14,893 nt of DNA from an uncultured Lentisphaeria bacterium (GTDB lineage: Bacteria > Verrucomicrobiota > Lentisphaeria > JABSQK01 > CAJWLW01). Both the position numbers and the translations under genes were made by a program. The DNA is taken from the NCBI GenBank assembly GCA_913042885.1, contig CAJWLW010000091.1, forward strand, positions 1-14,893, written 5' to 3'. A model generated the notes under the pieces. It did no database searches, had not been told where the DNA came from, and worked only from the letters and a program-made list of their open reading frames with translations. Each line of letters begins with the position of its first letter. Position 1 is the stretch's first letter. Positions 6,701 through 14,305 of this stretch are shown here, piece by piece.

Positions 6701-7041
6701 ACCCCCGGCGCCTGTTCAAGCAGGATACAACTGAGCGGTGGCAGGGTTACCGTTAGTCCGCCGCCGTCGGTTTTTCGTGCCTCTGTATCCAGGTCCAGCG
6801 CTGACCGGTGCTGGCGGACGACGTTATTGTACGCCTCATCTCGTTTCCAAATATTGAGAACCTGGGTAATGGTCTCAGCTCCGTAGCCTTGTGACGATGA
6901 CTCATCGCGGCCTGCGGCTTCAATCCTGGCAATTCGATCCATCCCATCGAGAAGTTCTTTGACGTCGCTCTGCTCCAGGACCTTGCCATAGTTCAAATAA
7001 CCGTTCTCATCCCAAAATCGGACTTGTTCGTCGCTAATCAT
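6697..7041 (-). pseudogene. Chimeric ORF: PhyH N-terminus fused to glycosidase C-terminus
   Basis: A 114-codon frame in two parts. Residues 1-78 are the start of a PhyH oxygenase: 'MISDEQVRFWDENGYLNYGK' and 'ITQVLNIWKRDEAYNNVV', but the iron ligands, which lie far downstream in this family, are absent. From about residue 79 the sequence changes to 'ALDLDTEARK' and 'GGLTVTLPPLSCILLEQ', the typical C-terminal beta-strand of alpha-L-arabinofuranosidase/GH39-type glycosidases ('VTLPPLSVxxLE'). The junction is near 6805-6812. A deletion between two genes explains this simply. The start is the ATG at 7041, with GGAG six bases upstream; GTG 7062 and ATG 7053 are alternatives. Its TGA stop overlaps the next start in ATGATGA. 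It probably has no enzyme activity but may still carry ribosomes into the propeller gene. Confidence 0.65.
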
Positions 7042-7164
7042 CCTCAGCTCCATTTGCTTCACGTGGCAGGTACGATCGGGAGTCCCCGCGAGATTTGTGA
7101 ATTATTCAGGCTAATTTTAGAGTACTTTTTGAGTTTGACAAGCGGCTTCGATCAAAGGAGGTCG

Positions 7165-7458
7165 GTGCGTTTCTGTACTCAAGAAACCATTGACAGCTTC
7201 GATGCGATCTTCGTCGTTGATTGCCCGGAGGCGTTCGGAAATTCTGTTTGGACCTGGAACATATCCTATTTTTCGAGTGCTGAACTTGATACCAATGAAC
7301 CCGATAAAAATTCCTTTTACCCCTATCACCATCCCGGCTTCACAGCGAACGCCTATTACATGGATGGACACGTCCACAGTTTCAAACCGATGTGGCTGGG
7401 CCACGATCGCAACTTTACATCGCTCTACAGTCAAACAGCGCAAGAAGCTGAAAACTGA
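7165..7458 (+). pseudogene. C-terminal fragment of a DUF1559-type prepilin-like protein
   Basis: The frame ends 'HPGFTANAYYMDGHVHSFKP' (7339-7398) and stops at 7456-7458. This is the hallmark C-terminus of the prepilin-like/H-X9-DG proteins that are very numerous in PVC bacteria ('GxANxxFxDGHV'). The N-terminal cleavage and methylation motif and hydrophobic helix of a prepilin are absent. An AAAGGAGG at 7155-7162 lies only two bases before an in-frame GTG at 7165, too close to be a good site, and the frame is open beyond it. I take it for a gene scrap, lying antisense-side and convergent to the GH127-like gene. Confidence 0.55.
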
Positions 7459-7493
7459 GACGTTGATGCTGCGATCGCCCGATCGTGACAATC

Positions 7494-9437
7494 CTACCAG
7501 CCCGGGATCACCGGTGATACATAGCGTGTAACCGTCTTAAGCGGCGCCACCGTCGCCTGCAGGTACTCACGACGGTAGAACGGGTAGACAGAAGGTGATG
7601 CGTTCTGCGGCGTCAACTCCGTCACCGTGTTTCCCCTCATACGAATGGTGTAGAGGGTTTCCTCCGCTGTTGCCGTGTACGCCGTCCGCGTAATGACCTG
7701 CTCAACCATCGGGAAGCGCAGCTCCACGATGTCTCCCGGACAGATGTCTGTGAGGTCGATGTAGTGGGAGACCGATGGCGGGGAAATCACCGCCCCATTC
7801 AGGAAACAATCGAGCCGCCGGCGGCTCACCCACGGTGGAATACGCACGGAAATTCGATTTGCTGTCTTATTTCGAATGACCACTTTGCCTTCGTACGGCA
7901 GGTAGCTGTGGAGATCGAGCCACGGAGCCGAGCGATTAAGAAAAAGGTTGACATGGGCATGCCCGTCGTTGCAGCGGGTGATGGCGTCCCACGCCATGTA
8001 CAAACCCCGCGCCGCGTTGGCGGTGCAACATTGCATGATCCAATGGCCATGCACCCCGTCGGCCTGCATACTGGCCCAGAAGATGCCGAGAGCTCGATCA
8101 ACAATGTCATCCCCGAGGTAATCCTGCCCGGGGATCTGCCCTGCCTTCATTTCCGGCCCGCGCTCAGGAGCATGCCTGACAATACGCTCGACAAGCTCCC
8201 GGTCGGTAAGTTGTGCCTCCACCAGATGGTTGCGAATTACACGGTCGGCATCCTCCCAGTAATCGCCGTAGCCCGCTTCCGACAGCTTTAAGGTCAGCGC
8301 CACCAGGTCGCCAAGAAAACAACCTTCCATCAAGATCGGATCTGTGGCATTGTGGGTTATCTGCTCAGCCGTGGCTTCGGCGCCCATGAAGGTGGGGATG
8401 TAACCGATTTCCGGAATACCGAATGACTTCATGTATTCGTATGAGCAGCGGACAAAATCACAAGCAGACGCGTCGTTTGCCACGATGCCGTACTCCAGTA
8501 AGCCACGCAAAGCGATAGCACGAGCATGAAAATGGGTGTCCACATGCCCATGCTCCCGACCATTGCCCGAAGGCACGTCGACGAAACCGCTCCAGAAGCA
8601 GGGCTTCATCACGAAGCGCGCCAGCTTGCCGGCGAACGCGAGTGCCTGCTCATCACCGCTGCATGCCGCCCATCGGCAAAGGGCCCGGATTTGACCGCCG
8701 TGATAGGCTATAACGCTGCCTTCGCCGCCTTCATGATCGGTGCTGGGCTCATCGGTTTTACGCCAACCTGAACGTGGGTAGCTGAAGGCACTGCCGAAAC
8801 CCCCATCGGGATAGTATGCATAATCGTCCTTCTCGATGGCAACCCGTTCGATACCCCGGGACAATCGGCTCAGGGTTGCGTCATATTGATCGGTGCACTC
8901 CAGAGTGCGGCGGGCGAGCAGGGCAAGCATAAGCGTAGCGGAACCGACAATCGTACCGACGTCCTCAGGTTCCACTGAATAGGCGTGGACGTGCTGATCC
9001 GCGTGCCAGGGCCGCTTCGGATCGTAGACGATGTACATCAATCCGTCATCCGGCGAGATGCAGCGTACCTGGTAATCCAACATCTGGGTCTCGATGCCGG
9101 TATGTCTGTCGCTGCCGCACATGCAGCGCATCTGCGGGATTGCCTCGGAGAATTTGGGCGTACAATCCCAGTCGCAGCCGCGGTGCCGCATCATCGGCGG
9201 TTGGTGGCAAAAGTGGACCTCAAAATACATCAACGCTTCATTGTCGGGGTCCACTGTATTGCACATCCCATCCAGGGCGAGTTCGCCGCGCTCGACCAAA
9301 TCGAGTGTGTCCGGTACGGTGTCCTGGTAGCGTTCCCCGCCATACGGGGGGTCGTTTTTAGTGGGCGCCGCGTGATCAGTGTTCGCTTGTAATGGTGCAC
9401 CCTCTCCCGGCGCACCCTCTCCCTCTCTCGGATCCAT
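7494..9437 (-). CDS. GH127/DUF1680-like beta-L-arabinofuranosidase family protein
   Basis: A 647-residue six-hairpin glycosidase-type protein. The N-terminal conserved block 'YQDTVPDTLDLVERGELAL' starts at 37. The zinc and catalytic residues of GH127 have counterparts: E371-x-C373 in 'LMEGCFLGD' (usual ETC) and C470-C471 in 'WIMQCCTANAARGLY' (usual GCCxxNGARAL); E354 in 'FMGAEATAE' sits where the acid/base Glu is expected. The C-terminal half has 'HVNLFLNRSA' and 'ISVRIPPWVS', the usual beta-domain blocks ending in RIPxW. GH127 enzymes release L-arabinofuranose from plant glycans by a cysteine nucleophile. No signal peptide. The ATG at 9437 has GGGGA six bases upstream and an in-frame stop close before. 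The first ~20 residues (GEGAPGEGAP) come from a 15-base direct repeat. A paralogue begins at the right edge of the window. Family fairly sure, substrate unproven. Confidence 0.75.
   Translation of the reverse strand: MDPREGEGAPGEGAPLQANTDHAAPTKNDPPYGGERYQDTVPDTLDLVERGELALDGMCNTVDPDNEALMYFEVHFCHQPPMMRHRGCDWDCTPKFSEAIPQMRCMCGSDRHTGIETQMLDYQVRCISPDDGLMYIVYDPKRPWHADQHVHAYSVEPEDVGTIVGSATLMLALLARRTLECTDQYDATLSRLSRGIERVAIEKDDYAYYPDGGFGSAFSYPRSGWRKTDEPSTDHEGGEGSVIAYHGGQIRALCRWAACSGDEQALAFAGKLARFVMKPCFWSGFVDVPSGNGREHGHVDTHFHARAIALRGLLEYGIVANDASACDFVRCSYEYMKSFGIPEIGYIPTFMGAEATAEQITHNATDPILMEGCFLGDLVALTLKLSEAGYGDYWEDADRVIRNHLVEAQLTDRELVERIVRHAPERGPEMKAGQIPGQDYLGDDIVDRALGIFWASMQADGVHGHWIMQCCTANAARGLYMAWDAITRCNDGHAHVNLFLNRSAPWLDLHSYLPYEGKVVIRNKTANRISVRIPPWVSRRRLDCFLNGAVISPPSVSHYIDLTDICPGDIVELRFPMVEQVITRTAYTATAEETLYTIRMRGNTVTELTPQNASPSVYPFYRREYLQATVAPLKTVTRYVSPVIPGW
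9392..9425. repeat. 15-base direct repeat inside the GH127-like start
   Basis: Two adjacent copies of a CACCCTCTCCC-containing unit encode GEGAP-GEGAP near residues 6-15 of the GH127-like protein. This low-complexity piece is unlike the family and resembles an intergenic simple repeat taken into the reading frame. Confidence 0.55.
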
Positions 9438-9504
9438 CGCTGATCCCCGATTGTACTACTATCTTAGTTTGCCTGCATCTTAAACCAAGGAACCATAATC
9501 CCAC

Positions 9505-9750
9505 TTGGCGCTACGCGCAATCACTTCTCAGGGCTGCCATAGCGAAGACGGCGCCAATACCGCGATGCGCTGCTTCACCATTATCCGAACGCTTGAGCAA
9601 AACGACATCCCCGTCAAGCCCTACCTGCTCGCCTGGTGCGACGCCATCGCCCGCCACGGCGGCCAACCGCCCGACGACCTCGAGTCATGGCTACCCTGGC
9701 AACTCGCCGACTACGTCAAGCAGCGTATCGACCACTTCTGGCGCGCTTGA
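9505..9750 (+). pseudogene. IS66-type transposase C-terminal remnant
   Basis: The frame reads 'HSEDGANTAMRCFTIIRTLE', then 'PVKPYLLAWCDAIARHGG' and 'SWLPWQL', matching the C-terminal part of IS66-family transposases ('SxxGAxxAxxxxSxIxTxxxxxxxPxxYLxxxLxRxxxH...LLPW'). Before it, the expected 'LALRNHFSGC' appears as 'LALRAITSQGC': removing GC at about 9515-9518 and one G at 9531-9533 restores it, so two small insertions totalling three bases cancel out. The rest of the transposase, including the catalytic core, is absent. It stops at 9748-9750, about 70 bases before the promoter of the next gene. It is a dead relic. Confidence 0.6.
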
Positions 9751-9822
9751 GCCCGCCGCATCCGCCGCACACGCCGGCCACTACGTCGCCCGACGAGTAC
9801 TTACCTTTTTTTCCCCTTGTAG

Positions 9823-9850
9823 TTGACACGTTCCGCTGGTCACGTAGAAT
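9823..9850 (+). promoter_or_regulatory. Sigma70-type promoter placed for leaderless transcript
   Basis: TTGACA (9823-9828), a 16-base spacer, and TAGAAT (9845-9850). The -35 is a perfect consensus and the -10 differs by one base from TATAAT. The ATG of the secreted glycosidase gene is at 9856, only five bases past the -10, so transcription should start at or within a base or two of the A of the ATG. No Shine-Dalgarno sequence precedes the ATG, in agreement with a leaderless mRNA. Confidence 0.75.
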
Positions 9851-9855
9851 ATGCC

Positions 9856-12800
9856 ATGAAAAACTCCCCGAAGTACCTCGCTATGTTCCTTCTCGTCACC
9901 GCCCTTGGCACCTTGCCCTCTCTGGCGGCTGACAACACTGACCAACGTGGCGCTCAAGCCCAGGCCTACCGCGCCGGCAACGAACCGGTGCTCGCCAATC
10001 CCGACGGTTCCATCATCGCCGAGGCAGAGGAGTTCCGCATCGGGAAGTCCGCCTGGCGCGCCAGCGAATGGGGCGAGAACTATTACGCCGCGACGTTCGC
10101 CAACTCCTTCCTCAGTCGCAAGGCCTTCCTCCAGGCGCCGGAGCAGTGCGACACCGCGACTGCGACCATCCGCGTCAATGTACCCGCTGCCGGACGCTAC
10201 GTGGTGCTGGTACGTTACGAGGCGACTTATCGCTTCGAGACCCAGTTCAAGGTGAAGGTTCAACAAGCCGGTAAGACGCTGCTCGACCAGCTCTACGGAG
10301 CGCGCGACAACGTCAAAGTGTGGGCATTCAAAACGGGTAAGGACAGCAGTAACTTGAAGAAGGAAGTCGCCTGGGCCTGGGGCGCGGTGGAGAATACCGT
10401 CTGGGAAGGCCACAATGCCGCGGTGACGCTGGCGAAAGGCATCGCGACAATTTCACTGACGGCCGGAAAACAGCCCTCGCCGGCAGCAAAGCGCAATATC
10501 GACTGTGTCCTGCTGACCACGGATGAAGCCCATGTCAAACACCAGCTGGCGAAAGCGACACGCCTGCCGTTCGACGGCATGCTGACACAGGCTGGCGATG
10601 TCTGGCTGCGGGTGCAGAACAAGAGTGCTGCGCCGCTCACGCTCACGGTCCCGAAATGCCGCGAACACTCGCCCTACTGGGTCCACATCCGTCGTTGGAA
10701 GAACGTCGTCGTCGCTGCGCCGGCCGGTAAGACAACGGAATGGGTGGACGTCGGCGGCCTCCTCGACACCTTGAACGACGGCCAGTGGAGCCTGACTGCC
10801 AAAGGCGAAGCGCTCGACTACACCGTCGAACTTGGACTCCGCAACGCCGCCGGGAAAATTGCGCGGATCGCAGATTTCGCTGGGACGGCTAGCACGCTCA
10901 ATCTCGCCTACGACGGCGACACCCGGTACAGCAGTCAGGTGCGTGACCAACGGGACGTGCTCAGGGACCTGATGGCGTATCTGAGGGCACAACCGCTTCG
11001 CGGCAAACGGCCGACGCTGACACCGATCTACTGCGAGACGTTCTCGAAGGTGAAAGGTGACGATGCCTACAACGCCGCGGTCGACGAATTCATCTCGCTC
11101 TATAACCTGGAGCTGACGGGCCGAGATGCGGGCGCTCAAGAAGGCTTCTCGCGGCGCGGCTTCGTCGATGTGCGGAGTGTCGCGACACCCGATCTGGCAG
11201 CCAAATGCATCGCCTACGGTGACAGTGCGAAGCAGATCGAAGTCGTCAGTCTCGGTGACGAAATCGGCCTCAAGCGACCGAGCGGGAAAACGGTGACCGA
11301 GGACTTCCGCACCTGGCTTAAGTCAGAGGGCCTGACGCCCGCAGATGTCGACCCAACCGCCGGCGGTGACTGGGAAAAGATCGTCTTCGGTCCAGGGGCT
11401 GCGGTGGCCAAGCCGCGTCTGTACTATTGGTCGGAGAAGTATCAGAACGCATACGGCATCGCCGCCATCAAGGAACGCACAGACATCATTCGCAAATACC
11501 TGCCCAATGCCGGCATCGGCGCGAATTTCTCGCCGCATCACGGCTTTGCCCGCCAGGCCTACATCGGCGAGGTCTACAAGTGGGTGACACTGTTCCGCAA
11601 GGAAGGCATGACGATGCCGTGGAGCGAAGACTACATCTGGCAGCTGCCCGTCGGCTCGCAGCAGATGAATTTCATCAACCTCGATCTGTCCCGTGCGGCG
11701 ATCCGCGGCATGGACGGGATGCGGATCCATTACTACGTCATGCCGCACTGGCCCGGCAACACGCCAATGCAGTGGCGGCGCCAGTTTTACGGCGACCTCG
11801 GGCATGGCATGAAGGATGTTAATCTCTTCGAGTTCCGGCCGGTACAGGTGGCCTACACCGAGAACCACGTCACCCACAACCCGATGTACGGCGAGATCCT
11901 CAAGTCGTTCTATGAGCTCGGGCAGTTCGAGGATATCGTTCAGAAAGGCGCAGTGCGCGGCGGTACGGCGGCACTGTGGTTCAGCGAGGTGTCCGACGCC
12001 TGGCGCGACAATCAGGGCAGCATGAGCGCCGCCAAGCGGTCGATGTACACCGCCATCCTGCATCAGCAGCTGCAGCTCGACTTTGTCGTCGATCAGGACG
12101 CTACCGACGGGATCCTCGCAGAGTACAAGGTCCTCTACGTCACGGATCCACATTTACACTCGGCATCGGCGGCGGCGATCGCGGCCTGGGTGAAAAAAGG
12201 CGGCAGACTGCTGGCTACGGCCGGCGCCGGGATGTTCGACGAGTACAACCAACCGAACAAGGTGTTCCGCGAGCTCCTCGGCGTCGACCAGAGTGCGCTG
12301 GAGGCGCCGGCGGCGAAACAGATCGGCTATATCAAGCAGGATCTGCCATTCGTCGACCCGGTCGATACGGTGACGTGGAAGCACGGCGACAGGACAGTGG
12401 CCATTCCTGCCTTCGGTGCCTGCAGTCGGTTCGCCGTGAAGGGCGCAGAAGTCATCGGCACGTTCAGCGACGGCACGCCGGCAATCAGTCGTCGCGCCGT
12501 CGGCACCGGCACGGCAATCTATTGCGGTTTTCTGCCGAGTCTGAGCTACTATAAACCAGCGACGCCGGCGCGCCCCGTCGATCGCGGATCAAGCGATGCC
12601 TCGTTCAGTCACTTTATCCCCACCGCCTTCGACGCCAACGCCAGCGCCCTCATCGCGCTGCCGGCCGCCGGCGTAGCCCGTCAGGTCACCTGCTCCAATC
12701 CCTTGGTCGAAGCCAAGATCATTCAGCACAAGGAGGGCAGCGTGATCACTCTCGTCAACTGGAGCGACGGGCCGGTTGAGGATCTCACGGTCACGGTCAA

Positions 12801-12924
12801 CGTTCGGACTCGCAGCAGCAAAGCGTATCTCGCCAGCGGCGCTCCGGTCACCGTTGTCAGCAAGAAGAAACCTGCCGTCTTCTCTCTCTCGCTCGACGTC
12901 GCCGATGCGCTCGTGCTGCCGTAG
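9856..12924 (+). CDS. Large secreted glycosidase-like protein with GH42-type trimerisation domain
   Basis: A 1022-residue exported protein. Residues 1-24 form a signal peptide (MKNSPKY, hydrophobic AMFLLVTALGTL, cleavage near SLA/AD). Residues ~55-225 look like a beta-sandwich, carbohydrate-binding-like domain. Residues ~360-690 look like a TIM barrel: 'VVSLGDEIGL' puts E469 at a strand end where GH42-like enzymes carry the acid/base, and 'MPWSEDYIW' puts E591 where a nucleophile could be. Residues ~700-900 ('AALWFSEVSDAWRDNQGSM', 'VLYVTDPHLHSAS', 'WVKKGGRLLATAGAGMFDEY') match the amidotransferase-like Rossmann domain called beta-galactosidase trimerisation. A C-terminal beta domain closes it. 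The frame is open to TTG 9823, but that lies in the promoter; ATG 9856 begins a proper signal peptide. Activity is inferred, probably on extracellular or periplasmic glycan. Intact; the aminotransferase follows on the same strand. Confidence 0.7.
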   Translation: MKNSPKYLAMFLLVTALGTLPSLAADNTDQRGAQAQAYRAGNEPVLANPDGSIIAEAEEFRIGKSAWRASEWGENYYAATFANSFLSRKAFLQAPEQCDTATATIRVNVPAAGRYVVLVRYEATYRFETQFKVKVQQAGKTLLDQLYGARDNVKVWAFKTGKDSSNLKKEVAWAWGAVENTVWEGHNAAVTLAKGIATISLTAGKQPSPAAKRNIDCVLLTTDEAHVKHQLAKATRLPFDGMLTQAGDVWLRVQNKSAAPLTLTVPKCREHSPYWVHIRRWKNVVVAAPAGKTTEWVDVGGLLDTLNDGQWSLTAKGEALDYTVELGLRNAAGKIARIADFAGTASTLNLAYDGDTRYSSQVRDQRDVLRDLMAYLRAQPLRGKRPTLTPIYCETFSKVKGDDAYNAAVDEFISLYNLELTGRDAGAQEGFSRRGFVDVRSVATPDLAAKCIAYGDSAKQIEVVSLGDEIGLKRPSGKTVTEDFRTWLKSEGLTPADVDPTAGGDWEKIVFGPGAAVAKPRLYYWSEKYQNAYGIAAIKERTDIIRKYLPNAGIGANFSPHHGFARQAYIGEVYKWVTLFRKEGMTMPWSEDYIWQLPVGSQQMNFINLDLSRAAIRGMDGMRIHYYVMPHWPGNTPMQWRRQFYGDLGHGMKDVNLFEFRPVQVAYTENHVTHNPMYGEILKSFYELGQFEDIVQKGAVRGGTAALWFSEVSDAWRDNQGSMSAAKRSMYTAILHQQLQLDFVVDQDATDGILAEYKVLYVTDPHLHSASAAAIAAWVKKGGRLLATAGAGMFDEYNQPNKVFRELLGVDQSALEAPAAKQIGYIKQDLPFVDPVDTVTWKHGDRTVAIPAFGACSRFAVKGAEVIGTFSDGTPAISRRAVGTGTAIYCGFLPSLSYYKPATPARPVDRGSSDASFSHFIPTAFDANASALIALPAAGVARQVTCSNPLVEAKIIQHKEGSVITLVNWSDGPVEDLTVTVNVRTRSSKAYLASGAPVTVVSKKKPAVFSLSLDVADALVLP

Positions 12925-12932
12925 CGCTTGCC

Positions 12933-12959
12933 TGTGGGAGGCAGCCTCTGGCTCCCACA
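12933..12959 (+). terminator. Hairpin after the glycosidase gene
   Basis: TGTGGGAG (12933-12940) and CTCCCACA (12952-12959) form a perfect 8-base stem with an 11-base loop, nine bases after the stop codon. No T-run follows, so it may be a weak terminator or an intergenic palindrome rather than a classical Rho-independent terminator. Confidence 0.45.
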
Positions 12960-13081
12960 TTCTCTGGACGAACCCGCCAGTAGGACTATAGTACAACCGG
13001 AAAGGCGCGAAAATTGCGCCGCCGGGAACGTTTCGATCGCCGGCGCACTCTATAAAGAAACAGCCACATCCCGCCCACGGA

Positions 13082-13148
13082 ATGGTCCCGACGCCGCTTC
13101 CTGCTGGCGGCTGCGGCAGGTGCCGCGCTGCCGGCCGTACGTTCTGCG
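13082..13148 (+). pseudogene. Out-of-frame Tat signal peptide of the aminotransferase
   Basis: Immediately upstream of the aminotransferase and in its frame lies 'SRRRFLLAAAAGAALPA', a textbook twin-arginine signal. That frame has no start codon back to a stop at 13053-13055. The ATG at 13082-13084 is out of frame by one base; dropping the following G would give MSRRRFLLAAAAG, joining perfectly to the enzyme. This looks like a one-base insertion after the start codon, real or a sequencing error. Confidence 0.7.
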
Positions 13149-14276
13149 ATGGCGCTGCCGGCGATGACTGGCATCGATGGCAGCGAGTTCATGCTGCCGG
13201 CCGGCCGCACCTATCTCAATAGCGGCTCACTCGGCCCCACGCCCCGCACCGTTTACGAGGCCGCGGTGGCGGCATGGCAGCAACTGGAGCAGGATCCCGT
13301 CTCTCAAGGGTTCGGTCCACTGTTGGAGAAGATGGAAGAGACGCGCCGCGGTGCCGCCAAGTTCCTTGGCTGTGAAGTCGACGAGATCAGTCTGACGCGT
13401 AACACCACCGAGGGCATGAACAGTATCGCTCAGGGTATCGACCTGCAGGCGGGAGATCGAGTACTGACGACAGACCAGGAGCATCCGGGCGGCGCCTTGT
13501 GCTGGGAGTACTTCCGCAAGTATCGCGGCCTGGGGATAGACCGCATCAAACTGGCGACGGGGGCGACGGACGACGCGATCCTCGCCCGGCTCGACAGTGC
13601 GCTGGGCAAGAAAACGCGTGTTGTCAGCCTCAGCCACGTCACGTTCACGACCGGGCAGCTCCTGCCGATAGAGAAGATCGCCCAACGCTGTCGTGCCAGG
13701 GGCTGTCTGCTGGTCGTCGACGGCGCCCAATCGGCGGGGATGCTGCCGGTGCGCCTGCGCGAACTCGGCTGCGATGCCTACGCGACAAGCGGCCACAAAT
13801 GGCTGCTCGGCCCTAAGGGCACGGGGCTTCTCTATATTCGCCGCAGCGCCAGCGAGCAGATCCACCCGATGACGCTGTTCGCCGGCCCACGCGCCTATAC
13901 GGGCGCAACAGGGACCCGGGATATGCCGTCGATCATCGGCCTTGGCGGCGCCATCCGTTTTCTCGACAACATCGGCAGCGACAGGATCCAGGCGCACGGG
14001 CTGTCGCTGCGCAAGCGTCTTGTCACCGGCCTGGAGAAGATCCCCGGTGTCGACATCGTCGGTCCGTCCAACAAAGCCGCCACCGCCATCGTCAGCATCC
14101 GCCTGACCGGCGATAAAAAGGCCCCGCTAATACGACGCGCGCTGGCGCAACAGCACGACGTAATCGTCAAACAGCTGCCCGCTCAGGTCCCGAACGGACT
14201 ACGGATTTCACTGCACGTACACAACGACACCGCCGATGTCGATCGGCTGTGCGCGGCACTCAAGGCGGTACTCTGA
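13149..14276 (+). CDS. Class V aminotransferase (isopenicillin-N-epimerase-like)
   Basis: A 375-residue PLP-dependent enzyme of aminotransferase class V (cysteine desulfurase / isopenicillin N epimerase-like). 'YLNSGSLGPTPRTV' (22-35) is the usual opening; 'NTTEGMNSIA' (85-94) binds the phosphate; 'VVDGAQSAG' (189-197) holds the PLP-ring Asp D191 with Q194; 'TSGHKWLLGPKGTGLLY' (213-229) contains the Schiff-base Lys K217. All catalytic residues are present. The ATG at 13149 is the first in-frame start but has no ribosome binding site, and a Tat signal lies in the same frame just upstream behind a one-base frameshift, so the native protein was probably exported folded with its cofactor. It follows the secreted glycosidase on the same strand after about 220 bases. 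Substrate unknown. Confidence 0.87.
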   Translation: MALPAMTGIDGSEFMLPAGRTYLNSGSLGPTPRTVYEAAVAAWQQLEQDPVSQGFGPLLEKMEETRRGAAKFLGCEVDEISLTRNTTEGMNSIAQGIDLQAGDRVLTTDQEHPGGALCWEYFRKYRGLGIDRIKLATGATDDAILARLDSALGKKTRVVSLSHVTFTTGQLLPIEKIAQRCRARGCLLVVDGAQSAGMLPVRLRELGCDAYATSGHKWLLGPKGTGLLYIRRSASEQIHPMTLFAGPRAYTGATGTRDMPSIIGLGGAIRFLDNIGSDRIQAHGLSLRKRLVTGLEKIPGVDIVGPSNKAATAIVSIRLTGDKKAPLIRRALAQQHDVIVKQLPAQVPNGLRISLHVHNDTADVDRLCAALKAVL

Positions 14277-14305
14277 GACTGTCGTGAGTAGTGAGTACCA
14301 ATCAT

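Noticed and set aside
7135..7167. TTGACA and AAAGGAGG as the promoter and ribosome site of a small gene at 7165
   Set aside because: No -10 box at the right distance and the ribosome site is two bases from the GTG; the frame looks like a prepilin scrap instead.
11323..12153. Minus-strand open frame of 276 codons within the glycosidase
   Set aside because: Shadow frame of a GC-rich gene with signal peptide and domain structure on the plus strand.
13227..13997. Minus-strand open frame of 256 codons within the aminotransferase
   Set aside because: The plus strand carries all class V aminotransferase motifs; the reverse frame shows none.
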